Below are positions 1 through 6,962 of a stretch of 64,000 nucleotides of DNA, in pieces (position 1 is the stretch's first letter; each line of letters starts with the position of its first letter). Below the pieces are notes generated by a model. The model saw nothing but the letters and a program-made list of their open reading frames with translations. It had not been told where the DNA came from and searched no databases. Source of the DNA: Brevibacillus_H ginsengisoli (GTDB taxonomy: Bacteria; Bacillota; Bacilli; Brevibacillales; Brevibacillaceae); the NCBI RefSeq assembly GCF_050113715.1, contig NZ_JBNJQR010000010.1:1-64000 (forward strand). The letters run 5' to 3'. The position numbers and the translations under genes were made by a program.

Positions 1-66
1 CGGTGTGGAAGTGCGGTAACGCATGGAGCTGACGAATACTAATCGGTCGAGGACTTATCCACGTTT
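1..66 (+). rRNA. rrl: 23S rRNA, 3' end (partial)
   Basis: The first 60 bases match the conserved 3' terminus of bacterial 23S rRNA: the segment GAGCTGACGAATACTAAT followed by CGGTCGAGGACTTATCC is the usual closing helix. The gene enters from outside the window; the 3' limit is approximate. No 5S rRNA follows; a rho-independent terminator comes about 50 bp later, so the 5S gene of this operon must lie elsewhere or be absent. Confidence 0.93.
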
Positions 67-118
67 TAATCTCTTAGCATATCGAGTGTATCCAGTTTTC
101 AGGGAATAATACAATGAA

Positions 119-162
119 GCTCATGAAACTATCTTCTCTAGATAGCTTTCATGAGTTTTTTG
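119..162 (+). terminator. rRNA operon terminator
   Basis: A stem CTCATGAAACTATC pairs with GATAGCTTTCATGAG (one bulged base) and is followed by a run of T. It sits directly downstream of the 23S 3' end, so it most likely ends the rrn transcript. Confidence 0.85.
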
Positions 163-276
163 TTTAGTAGATAAAACGATGAACATGTTGAAACAATGAA
201 CCACCCAGACTGAGGCTAAGTTTTCCAATTGGAATAGGCTAGAGAAATAGATAGAATATTAGAATGTAAAAGCATC

Positions 277-1149
277 ATGAAGTCAAAAAGAAAAGAGGCA
301 GCGCAATTGTTACGATCAGAGCTAGAAATTAACCAGTTGCTAGAGAATGAGAAGATATATGAAGGTGATTATATTGCTCCGAGTAAGGAGATTCTTTACG
401 ATGCCTTGGTCGCTGTTGCCATGGGAAAGAATCTGTTATTAAAAGGTGGTACCGGCAGCGGAAAAACCAAATTAGTAGAGTATATCGCTAAGCTGCTAAA
501 CAAAAGCCTTCAATCAATCAATTGCTCCGTTGACCTGGATTCGGAAGCGTTACTCGGGTTTAAGACCTTAACCCATGAAGAAGACAAGGCACATATTCAA
601 TTTATCGATGGACCTGTTATTCAGTCGATGAAGAACGGAAACTTCCTGTATATCGACGAATTGAATGTAGCCAAACCGGATGTGCTTTCAATCGTAAATG
701 GGGTGTTGGATTATAGAAGGTCTATAACGAATCCATTTACAGCCGAGGTGATCACAGCGAAGGAAGGGTTTTCTGTGATTGCCGCGATGAATGTAGGGTA
801 CGTCGGAACGACACCGCTTAACGAGGCATTAAAAAACCGCTTTGTTGTAGTGGAAGTTCCTTACGTGCAAGGAGATCAACTAAAACGCCTGCTGGAGAAT
901 CAATCGCAATTAAAAGACGAGAAGTTGCTTCAATCCTTTGTTCAACTCTCCGCTGATTTTATTCGGATGGTCAAAACCGGACAGGTTTCAGAAGAAGTGG
1001 CTTCCATCCGGGGGTTGCTGGATGCCTGCGACCTAAGTTGTTATATGCCGCCTCTTCGTGCCGTTACCCGTGCGATCGTTGATAAATTGGATGACCAGCG
1101 AGAAAAAGACGTCGTAAAAAACATTGCCGAAACGGTGTTTGGGGTGTAG
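277..1149 (+). CDS. yojN: MoxR-type AAA+ ATPase (YojN/NorQ/CobS-like)
   Basis: A 290-residue AAA+ ATPase of the MoxR/AAA_5 (dynein-related) group. Walker A GGTGSGKT lies at about residues 57-64, Walker B FLYIDELN near 122-129, and a sensor-like AAMNVGY follows. Such proteins work as chaperone-like ATPases that act with a von Willebrand A partner to insert metals or remodel protein complexes; NorQ/NorD and CobS/CobT are the known pairs, and YojN/YojO is the Bacillus pair. The VWA partner starts 3 bp after the stop, so they form one operon. The ribosome-binding site before this ATG is weak. A perfect 12-bp palindrome TTCCAATTGGAA (223-234) lies upstream. The true client is not evident from the neighbours. 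Confidence 0.85.
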   Translation: MKSKRKEAAQLLRSELEINQLLENEKIYEGDYIAPSKEILYDALVAVAMGKNLLLKGGTGSGKTKLVEYIAKLLNKSLQSINCSVDLDSEALLGFKTLTHEEDKAHIQFIDGPVIQSMKNGNFLYIDELNVAKPDVLSIVNGVLDYRRSITNPFTAEVITAKEGFSVIAAMNVGYVGTTPLNEALKNRFVVVEVPYVQGDQLKRLLENQSQLKDEKLLQSFVQLSADFIRMVKTGQVSEEVASIRGLLDACDLSCYMPPLRAVTRAIVDKLDDQREKDVVKNIAETVFGV

Positions 1150-1152
1150 GAT

Positions 1153-3027
1153 ATGGAGCCCTTTTTCTCATTTCTTGAGACCAACCTCGATTGGATGGAC
1201 TTGATGCAGCTAACCGATATCGCAAAGGTTTTAGCCGAAGATCAAGACGCGATTGTAGAATTCGATCTATACGCTCGGATCGAGAAACATGAGCACAAGT
1301 TTTATGTCAGCCGATTTTGGGATTTTTTTGACGAGGAATCAAAAAGCCTGGGCCGGAAGAGCGACGTCTATTTGAGAAGCTTCGGGAATATTCATTTTAG
1401 TGATTTATCGGTCTTTTCCTCGTTTTTGGATGCTGCCACACGTTATCGGAATCCCAAATTCGCGAAGCAGCTATTCTGCTTGTTGGAAGATTTGCGGATC
1501 GAAAAGAATTGCCTTGATCTACGGCCGGGAATGATTCGAGCTTTTACCAAAAGAAAAGAGCTGTATCAAAAAAACTTTCTGCAAAAGTTACGCTCTTCGA
1601 TTAGCCATGATTATGATTTGGATAAGCTGTTTTATCGTATTTACCTCCATGCTACTAAGGCGGAACCGTTTGATTCAGCCATAACCTCCGAATCTAGAAT
1701 GAGTGTAACACTTGCCAAAATCACCGAGACCGAAAGCACCCAAGATGTGATGTCCCTCTGCCAGGAGATAATGGCAGTGGTCGATCAACAGTATACAAAA
1801 GATTGCCAAGAACAGTTTTTTGGGATCTCTTCACAGACTGTCTCTTCCATCACTTTTGACGATCTTTGCCGAAAAGATGAAGTAATATCAACCGGAAAAA
1901 AGGATCAGGAAAACGACCAAAACAAAGCGGCGGAAGAAAAAATGATGACCTGGCATCAGGATACGGAAACCTCTGAACAATCGCTGCTTCAATTTGACGT
2001 GGAGGAAGGAACCAACACAGATGTTGTAGGGGATGACGTTCGAATGTCTGACGCCAACGATCAGGTATTCGCGTCGATACAGGGAAATTCTGTGCAAACC
2101 AACAAACGAAGTTACGATATTCAGAATCTGCTCGAAAAGAAAATGTCTCTGGAAAACACGGACGAAGATCGGCAAGCCGCTGAATATAAAGGGCCGGTTG
2201 CCATTCATCTGGACCCGTTCGCGCCTAATTACAAGGAATGGGGGAAGTATCAGGAGATTGCGCTATCGCTAGCCCATCACCAAATGGCATTAGTGAGAAC
2301 ACTGGAGAAGTACATCGAACATCAGCGCAACGAGCATCGATCCAATTTGCTAAAAGGAAGGCTGGGTAAAAAGCTGATTCCGTTGGTAACGGATGAAAAT
2401 CCAAGACCTTTTATCAAGCGGCAGCAGGAGTCCAAGCAAAAAGATGCCGTATTTTCACTTCTCATTGACTGTTCTTCCTCTATGTCGACAAAGATGGACA
2501 AGGTCCAGAAAGCCGCCATCCTGTTTCATGAAACGCTTCAGGCACTCATGATTCCCCATAATGTCATCGGGTTTTGGGAGGAGTCATCCGCACTGAAGAA
2601 AGGGGTATCTAACAACTATTTTCAGCCCGTGATCACGTATGACAACTGTGACAAGCGATTGGTCGGCTGTACGATTCTTCAGATGGAGCCACAGGAGGAT
2701 AATCGTGACGGTTTTGCGATTCGTGAAGGCTGTGCGATGCTTAGAAGCCGCCGGGAAAAGCAAAAATTCCTGTTGGTCTTCTCAGATGGAGAGCCCTCAG
2801 CCGCAAACTATGGCGAGGATGGTGTACTTGATACGTATAAAGCCGTGGCGGAAGCCCGAAAGCACGGGATCAATGTGATTGGCTTGTACCTGTCGAATAA
2901 GGAGTTAAATGATAAGGACTTTGCCATGATGAAAATGCTATACGGCAATTTCTATGTAGCTTTGCACGATATGGAGTATCTTGCGGAATCAGTGGCGACA
3001 CTTTTAGGGAAATTACTGGTTACGTAG
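1153..3027 (+). CDS. yojO: VWA-domain protein, partner of MoxR ATPase (YojO/NorD-like)
   Basis: A 624-residue protein with a C-terminal von Willebrand factor A domain. The MIDAS motif is DCSSSMS, with its Asp near residue 439, followed by the later motif FSDGEPS. The N-terminal two thirds are helical and acidic with no recognised domain; residues of about 240-320 are rich in Asp, Glu and Gln and look like a flexible linker. No signal peptide or membrane segment is seen, so it should be cytosolic. It is translationally linked to the ATPase upstream (3-bp gap). The family acts with MoxR ATPases in metal-centre or complex maturation, as CobT/NorD do. Length matches Bacillus YojO. Function in this organism is inferred from the pairing only. 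Confidence 0.82.
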   Translation: MEPFFSFLETNLDWMDLMQLTDIAKVLAEDQDAIVEFDLYARIEKHEHKFYVSRFWDFFDEESKSLGRKSDVYLRSFGNIHFSDLSVFSSFLDAATRYRNPKFAKQLFCLLEDLRIEKNCLDLRPGMIRAFTKRKELYQKNFLQKLRSSISHDYDLDKLFYRIYLHATKAEPFDSAITSESRMSVTLAKITETESTQDVMSLCQEIMAVVDQQYTKDCQEQFFGISSQTVSSITFDDLCRKDEVISTGKKDQENDQNKAAEEKMMTWHQDTETSEQSLLQFDVEEGTNTDVVGDDVRMSDANDQVFASIQGNSVQTNKRSYDIQNLLEKKMSLENTDEDRQAAEYKGPVAIHLDPFAPNYKEWGKYQEIALSLAHHQMALVRTLEKYIEHQRNEHRSNLLKGRLGKKLIPLVTDENPRPFIKRQQESKQKDAVFSLLIDCSSSMSTKMDKVQKAAILFHETLQALMIPHNVIGFWEESSALKKGVSNNYFQPVITYDNCDKRLVGCTILQMEPQEDNRDGFAIREGCAMLRSRREKQKFLLVFSDGEPSAANYGEDGVLDTYKAVAEARKHGINVIGLYLSNKELNDKDFAMMKMLYGNFYVALHDMEYLAESVATLLGKLLVT

Positions 3028-3057
3028 AAAGCGGAACGCACTGAGCTTTCTACGTAA
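3020..3057 (+). other. 13-bp perfect hairpin overlapping the yojO stop codon
   Basis: TTACGTAGAAAGC (3020-3032) is perfectly complementary to GCTTTCTACGTAA (3045-3057) with a 12-nt loop. The TAG stop of yojO lies inside the left arm. There is no T-run after it, so it is not a standard rho-independent terminator; it may be a transcript 3'-end or processing structure. Confidence 0.6.
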
Positions 3058-3231
3058 TCGGTCCTCATGCTACTCGTTTCCTTATGAAATGAAAGTAAGT
3101 AAAGAATAATAATAAGTTCTAAAATCGCTTTACAGAGGTTAGAATTCCCAAGTAAAATAAGGGTATAAATCAGCGGTTAATGATTGTTCAATTTGGTAGT
3201 AGTCTTCACATCATATTTTTTTGCCTTCAAT

Positions 3232-3251
3232 ACTTACCTACTAGTAAGTAA
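3232..3251 (+). promoter_or_regulatory. TetR-type operator upstream of secreted small protein
   Basis: The near-perfect palindrome TTACCTACTAGTAAGTAA is centred on ACTAGT. The 14-mer ACTTACCTACTAGT recurs at 3691-3704 in the promoter of the TetR gene, so both genes are probably controlled by that regulator. Confidence 0.65.
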
Positions 3252-3287
3252 GAAAAATACTTAAAAATGATAGGAACGGTGATTCTC

Positions 3288-3569
3288 ATGAATAAAATGA
3301 AAATGTTAATGGCTGGTGCTGTATTAGCAGGTTCTCTTTCCGTTAGCTCAGCAGCTTTTGCTGAAGTTGATCGTTCAACAGAGGTATACTTCGGACATTC
3401 CATGCACGAAGCAGCCAACACTATTACAACTCCTGCCGCTACTACTGAAGTGAAACCAGTAGATAACCAAACTGCTACAACTACTAAAGACGAAGTGAAA
3501 CCAGTTGTAAAATCCGAGCAACCGTACACTTACACGTTGAATGGCCCTACTGACGCCAACGAGAAGTAA
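3288..3569 (+). CDS. small secreted protein of unknown function
   Basis: A 93-residue product with a clear Sec signal peptide: Met-Asn-Lys-Met-Lys, a hydrophobic core, then a likely cleavage after AAFA near residue 26. The mature part is short, hydrophilic and rich in Thr, Ala, Lys and Val, with a twice-repeated motif EVKPV. It has no domain that I recognise. I chose the ATG at 3288, seven codons inside the longest frame, because GGAACGGTG lies just upstream. The operator at 3232-3251 is shared with the downstream TetR gene, suggesting induced expression. It ends before a terminator at 3651. Possibly a stress-induced exported peptide, but nothing in the sequence shows what it does. Confidence 0.7.
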   Translation: MNKMKMLMAGAVLAGSLSVSSAAFAEVDRSTEVYFGHSMHEAANTITTPAATTEVKPVDNQTATTTKDEVKPVVKSEQPYTYTLNGPTDANEK

Positions 3570-3650
3570 TTTCTAATTTCATCTTTTTGTGATGTGGAGA
3601 CTGCGAGACTAGTCCGTCAGTTCCAAGTTGAACGTATCACATACCGTAGT

Positions 3651-3680
3651 GGTCAGTCCCTATATGGGCTGACCTTTATT
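3651..3680 (+). terminator. rho-independent terminator after small secreted protein
   Basis: GGTCAG and CTGACC form a stem around TCCCTATATGGG, followed by a T-rich tract. It separates the secreted-protein transcript from the tetR promoter. Confidence 0.7.
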
Positions 3681-3685
3681 TATTC

Positions 3686-3714
3686 TTGACACTTACCTAC
3701 TAGTCAATTAAGAT
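3686..3714 (+). promoter_or_regulatory. tetR promoter with overlapping operator
   Basis: TTGACA (3686-3691), a 17-bp spacer, and TAAGAT (3709-3714) make a good sigma-A promoter. The operator half ACTTACCTACTAGT fills the spacer, implying autorepression. The -10 box ends only 6 bp before the tetR ATG, so the transcript would be leaderless or nearly so. Confidence 0.7.
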
Positions 3715-3720
3715 AGCGGC

Positions 3721-4275
3721 ATGGAAAGTCGTAAATCACAAATCGTTGACCTGACACTAAGACTGATACAGAAAAAAGGGTATGTCGCGTTTAGTTATGA
3801 TGACTTGGCCAAGCAGTTGGGAGTCACCAAGGCAAGTATCCATTACCACTTTGAGAAAAAGGAGGACCTCGGACTTGCTGTATGCGAACAACTGCAGCAC
3901 ATCCTGTACAATTCATTTCAAACCATTGATCAGCTTCCGACAATAGAAGAGAAGTTTAACCGTTATATCGAAGGCAGACTTTCATGGTTACAGGAAAATG
4001 AAATATGTGCGATTACTTCCCTGCAATCCGATTTTCAGTCTCTACCACTAAGTCTTCAAGAGCGGCTAAAAGAACTCAGCCAAATGGAGTTGACTTTTCT
4101 ATCAAAGATGCTGTCTGAGGCGAAGACGGAAGGGAAAATCCATCATTTTGAGAAATTGGATGAATTGGCGGTCACCATTATTTGTTGTTTAAAGGGAGCC
4201 TTCCAATATGATCGCGTGTTGGGGAATGGGTTCGTAACAATTGTGAAGAATCAGTTAGAACGATTATTGAGATAG
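3721..4275 (+). CDS. TetR/AcrR family transcriptional regulator
   Basis: A 184-residue one-component regulator. The N-terminal helix-turn-helix is typical of TetR: residues of about 10-55 include YDDLAKQLGVTKASIHYHF and the following KKEDL. The C-terminal half is the ligand-binding, dimerising part and is not diagnostic of a ligand. The operator ACTTACCTACTAGT lies in its own promoter and again in front of the secreted small protein upstream, so it most likely represses itself and that gene. There is no visible Shine-Dalgarno sequence, and the -10 box sits 6 bp from the ATG, so translation may be leaderless. A downstream start is possible, but the helix-turn-helix begins too early for one. 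Confidence 0.85.
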   Translation: MESRKSQIVDLTLRLIQKKGYVAFSYDDLAKQLGVTKASIHYHFEKKEDLGLAVCEQLQHILYNSFQTIDQLPTIEEKFNRYIEGRLSWLQENEICAITSLQSDFQSLPLSLQERLKELSQMELTFLSKMLSEAKTEGKIHHFEKLDELAVTIICCLKGAFQYDRVLGNGFVTIVKNQLERLLR

Positions 4276-4277
4276 GA

Positions 4278-4306
4278 TTGACATTACTCAAAAGAACGAT
4301 TAGATT
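4278..4306 (+). promoter_or_regulatory. promoter of the bgl operon
   Basis: TTGACA (4278-4283), a 17-bp spacer, then TAGATT (4301-4306) directly after tetR. It precedes the antiterminator leader at 4330 and is the best candidate for the glucosidase-licT transcript. Confidence 0.6.
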
Positions 4307-4329
4307 TAGTATTAAATTACATAGTTTAT

Positions 4330-4406
4330 GGGAATGTTACCATTAGGGCATAACCTGATCTGAATTGCATGCACTTGCTGCGTGCTTAATTTGGCTCAGG
4401 TTTTTT
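4330..4406 (+). promoter_or_regulatory. RAT antiterminator/terminator leader before the glucosidase
   Basis: GGGAATGTTACCATTAGGGC resembles a ribonucleic antiterminator (RAT) of the BglG/LicT family. It overlaps AACCTGA, whose partner TCAGGTT followed by six T forms the terminator (about 4352-4406). An inner stem GCATGC/GCGTGC is also present. In this family, the dephosphorylated or activated antiterminator protein binds the RAT and prevents the terminator from forming. The match is weaker than that of the second leader at 6840. Confidence 0.7.
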
Positions 4407-4468
4407 ATTTGATAAATCGCAGAGGGAAGTTATTGATCGATGGTTCACGATAAAAAGGAGGGTGTATA

Positions 4469-5908
4469 ATGTCAAATTACCAATTTCCAAAGGATTTCTT
4501 GTGGGGTGGAGCAATTGCCGCCAATCAAGCGGAAGGAGCCTATTTAGAAGATGGCAAGGGATTAACAATTGTCGATTTATTACCGTCCGGCCAAATGAGA
4601 CGGAGTATGATGAAGGGGGCCGTTCCAGCTCTAACTCCTCTAGAGGGTCAGTTTTATCCTTCCCATGAAGCGATCGACTTCTATCACCGTTATCAAGAGG
4701 ACATTGCCTTGTTTGCCGAGATGGGTTTCAAGGCCCTTCGTGTATCAATTGCTTGGGCGCGTATTTTTCCTACCGGAGAAGATGAGAAGCCAAACGAAGC
4801 GGGCTTGAAGTTTTATGACGATCTTTTTGATGAATTGATCTCAAAGGGGATTCAGCCAGTCGTTACGCTTGCGCATTTTGATGTACCTGTCCACTTGGTT
4901 GAAAAGTACGGCAGCTGGAGAAACCGCAAGCTTGTTTATCTATTTGAAACATACGTCAAAACAGTCTTTACCCGTTATCAAGAAAAAGTGAAATATTGGA
5001 TGACATTTAACGAAATTAATATGCTTCTTCATTTGCCGTTCTTAGGTGCGGGACTTGTTTTTGAAGATGGAGAGATTAATAAACAAATTCAATATCAAGC
5101 GGCGCATCATCAGCTTGTCGCGAGTGCGTTAGCTGTAAAAGCCTGTCATGAAATCATTCCGGACGCGAGAATTGGTTGTATGCTGGCTGCCGGCACATTT
5201 TATCCTTATACGTGTAATCCTGAAGACGTTTTCAAGGCGATGGAAAAGGACCGTGAAACATACCTTTTCATTGATGTGCAGTCGCGCGGAGAATATCCGC
5301 CATATGCGAATCGCTTTTTTACAGAGCATCAGGTGAAGATTGAGATGGAGCCCGAAGATGAAGCAATTCTGAAGGATCATCCGGTAGATTTTATTGGCTT
5401 TAGCTACTATTCAAGTCGTACAATAAGTACTGACCCGGAAGTCATGAGAAATATGACAAGTGGCAACGTATTTGGTTCAGTCCCAAACCCTTATGCGACC
5501 AAATCAGAATGGGGATGGACAATTGACCCGAAAGGCTTGCGGATCACAGCAAACCAGCTCTATGACCGCTATCAAAAACCGTTGTTTATCGTTGAAAACG
5601 GCCTCGGCGCAGTCGATGAGGTAACGCCTGAAGGGCAAATCAACGACGATTACCGAATCGAGTACTTGAAACAGCATATCGCCGAGATGGGAGAAGCGAT
5701 TCAAGATGGTGTCGAGCTTATTGGCTTCACAAGCTGGGGGCCGATAGACATAGTCAGTGCCTCCACAGGCGAAATGAAAAAACGCTATGGTTACATCTAC
5801 GTGGATCGAGATGATGAAGGAAGAGGAACGTTCAAAAGAATCAAAAAGAAGAGCTTTCATTGGTATAAAAACGTGATTATGTCTAACGGAGAAAATTTGG
5901 ACAGCTGA
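4469..5908 (+). CDS. 6-phospho-beta-glucosidase, glycoside hydrolase family 1
   Basis: A 479-residue GH1 enzyme that hydrolyses phosphorylated beta-glucosides delivered by the PTS, acting in the cytosol. The acid/base Glu lies in TFNEIN (about residue 182) and the nucleophile Glu in IVENGLG (about residue 376). SEWGWTIDPKG is the loop that marks 6-phospho-sugar specificity in BglA/BglH/AscB enzymes. The N-terminal FPKDFLWGGAIAANQAEGA is the GH1 signature. A strong AAAGGAGGG precedes the ATG. It is first in a bgl operon with licT and the EIIBCA permease, behind a RAT leader. Aryl-glucoside versus cellobiose preference cannot be read from the sequence. Confidence 0.93.
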   Translation: MSNYQFPKDFLWGGAIAANQAEGAYLEDGKGLTIVDLLPSGQMRRSMMKGAVPALTPLEGQFYPSHEAIDFYHRYQEDIALFAEMGFKALRVSIAWARIFPTGEDEKPNEAGLKFYDDLFDELISKGIQPVVTLAHFDVPVHLVEKYGSWRNRKLVYLFETYVKTVFTRYQEKVKYWMTFNEINMLLHLPFLGAGLVFEDGEINKQIQYQAAHHQLVASALAVKACHEIIPDARIGCMLAAGTFYPYTCNPEDVFKAMEKDRETYLFIDVQSRGEYPPYANRFFTEHQVKIEMEPEDEAILKDHPVDFIGFSYYSSRTISTDPEVMRNMTSGNVFGSVPNPYATKSEWGWTIDPKGLRITANQLYDRYQKPLFIVENGLGAVDEVTPEGQINDDYRIEYLKQHIAEMGEAIQDGVELIGFTSWGPIDIVSASTGEMKKRYGYIYVDRDDEGRGTFKRIKKKSFHWYKNVIMSNGENLDS

Positions 5909-5941
5909 TAAAGATCTCCTATGTCAAGGAAGGAGAAGAAC

Positions 5942-6772
5942 ATGAAGATAGCAAAGGTTATTAACAATAATGTCATCAGTGTTTTACAGGAAGATGGTAC
6001 GGAGCTTGTGATCATGGGAAGAGGCATCGCTTTTCAGAAAAAATCAGGAGAAGAAGTAGACCAAGAGAAAATCGAAAAAGTGTTTGCCTTGAAAAATAAA
6101 CAAACCTCCGACAATTTTAAATTGCTTCTTCGTGAATTTCCAATGGATTTGATGGTGGTTGTTGAGGATATTATTCAGTACTCCAAAAATAGTTTAGGGA
6201 AAAAATTAAACGAAAACATCTATGTTTCTTTAGCCGATCATATGAATTACGCGATGGAACGGCATCGCAAAGGGATCGAAATCAAAAATGCGCTATTGTG
6301 GGAAACCAAACAGCTTTATAAAGAAGAGTTTTCTGTTGGTTTGAAAGCCTTGGAACAAATCAAGATGAAGTTTAATATTGCCCTGCCCGAAGATGAGGCA
6401 GGCTTTATTGCCATTCACATTATTAACGCGGAAATGAATGAAGAAATTTCAAACACAATGAGCATTACGAAATTCATCCAAAAAATCATTACGATTGTGA
6501 AGTATCACTTCAATGTGGAATTTGAAGAGGATTCGTTAAGCTATTATCGCATGATTACTCATTTACGATTTTTCGCTCAGCGTGTTTTTCAAGGAAAGCA
6601 TTATGAAAACAATGACGATTTTCTTTATATTATGATCAAGCAAAAACATAAAGAAGCGGCCAAATGTACCGAAAAAATCAAAGAATATATTAAAAAAGAA
6701 TATAATCATACCCTTACCAATGAGGAAATGCTGTATCTAACGATTCACATCGAACGAGTAGTCAACACATAA
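5942..6772 (+). CDS. licT: BglG/LicT-family RNA-binding antiterminator
   Basis: A 276-residue transcription antiterminator. The N-terminal CAT RNA-binding domain (residues 1-56) begins MKIAKVINNNVISVL, and two PTS-regulation domains follow, with conserved His residues in contexts such as LADHMNYAMERH (PRD1) and TIHIERV (PRD2). It binds RAT hairpins and is controlled by phosphorylation from HPr and the EII permease. The longest frame starts 7 codons earlier, but AAGGAGGAG just before 5942 fixes this start, and the family always begins MKI. It lies between two genes that each carry a RAT leader, which it presumably controls. The symbol is by family resemblance. Confidence 0.9.
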   Translation: MKIAKVINNNVISVLQEDGTELVIMGRGIAFQKKSGEEVDQEKIEKVFALKNKQTSDNFKLLLREFPMDLMVVVEDIIQYSKNSLGKKLNENIYVSLADHMNYAMERHRKGIEIKNALLWETKQLYKEEFSVGLKALEQIKMKFNIALPEDEAGFIAIHIINAEMNEEISNTMSITKFIQKIITIVKYHFNVEFEEDSLSYYRMITHLRFFAQRVFQGKHYENNDDFLYIMIKQKHKEAAKCTEKIKEYIKKEYNHTLTNEEMLYLTIHIERVVNT

Positions 6773-6775
6773 TCG

Positions 6776-6803
6776 TTGACAAAACGCAAAGTTTTATTAT
6801 GAT
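6776..6803 (+). promoter_or_regulatory. promoter of the PTS EIIBCA gene
   Basis: TTGACA, a 16-bp spacer and TATGAT, starting 4 bp after the licT stop, form a strong sigma-A promoter feeding the leader at 6840. Confidence 0.75.
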
Positions 6804-6816
6804 AGAATTATAGAAC

Positions 6817-6830
6817 TGAAAACGCTTTAC
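6817..6830 (+). promoter_or_regulatory. catabolite-responsive element (cre)
   Basis: TGAAAACGCTTTAC closely fits the CcpA cre consensus TGNAANCGNTNNCA. It lies just after the expected transcription start of the EIIBCA promoter, the usual roadblock position. It predicts glucose repression of beta-glucoside uptake. Confidence 0.7.
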
Positions 6831-6839
6831 TAGAAATTA

Positions 6840-6927
6840 GGATTGTTACTGGTTACGCAGGCAAAACCTAAGTCGTGGAAAATGTAGGACTTTTTTAAGT
6901 CTACTATTTTCTAAGGCTTAGGTTTTT
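6840..6927 (+). promoter_or_regulatory. RAT antiterminator/terminator leader before the PTS permease
   Basis: The RAT is near consensus: GGATTGTTACTGG, then ACGCAGGCAAAACC. Its 3' end AAAACCTAAG (6863-6872) is complementary to CTTAGGTTTT (6917-6926), which with the following T-run is the terminator. The RAT overlaps the terminator's 5' arm, giving the mutually exclusive structures typical of LicT targets. Confidence 0.92.
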
Positions 6928-6962
6928 TATTTGCCCAATAATAAAAAACGGAGGTGCATGTC

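Noticed and set aside
3121..3140. Sequence AAAATCGCTTTACAGAGGTT similar to the stem-loop of the palindromic element
   Set aside because: Only the loop-proximal 12-15 bases match, the rest of the element is absent; may be chance or an old relic.
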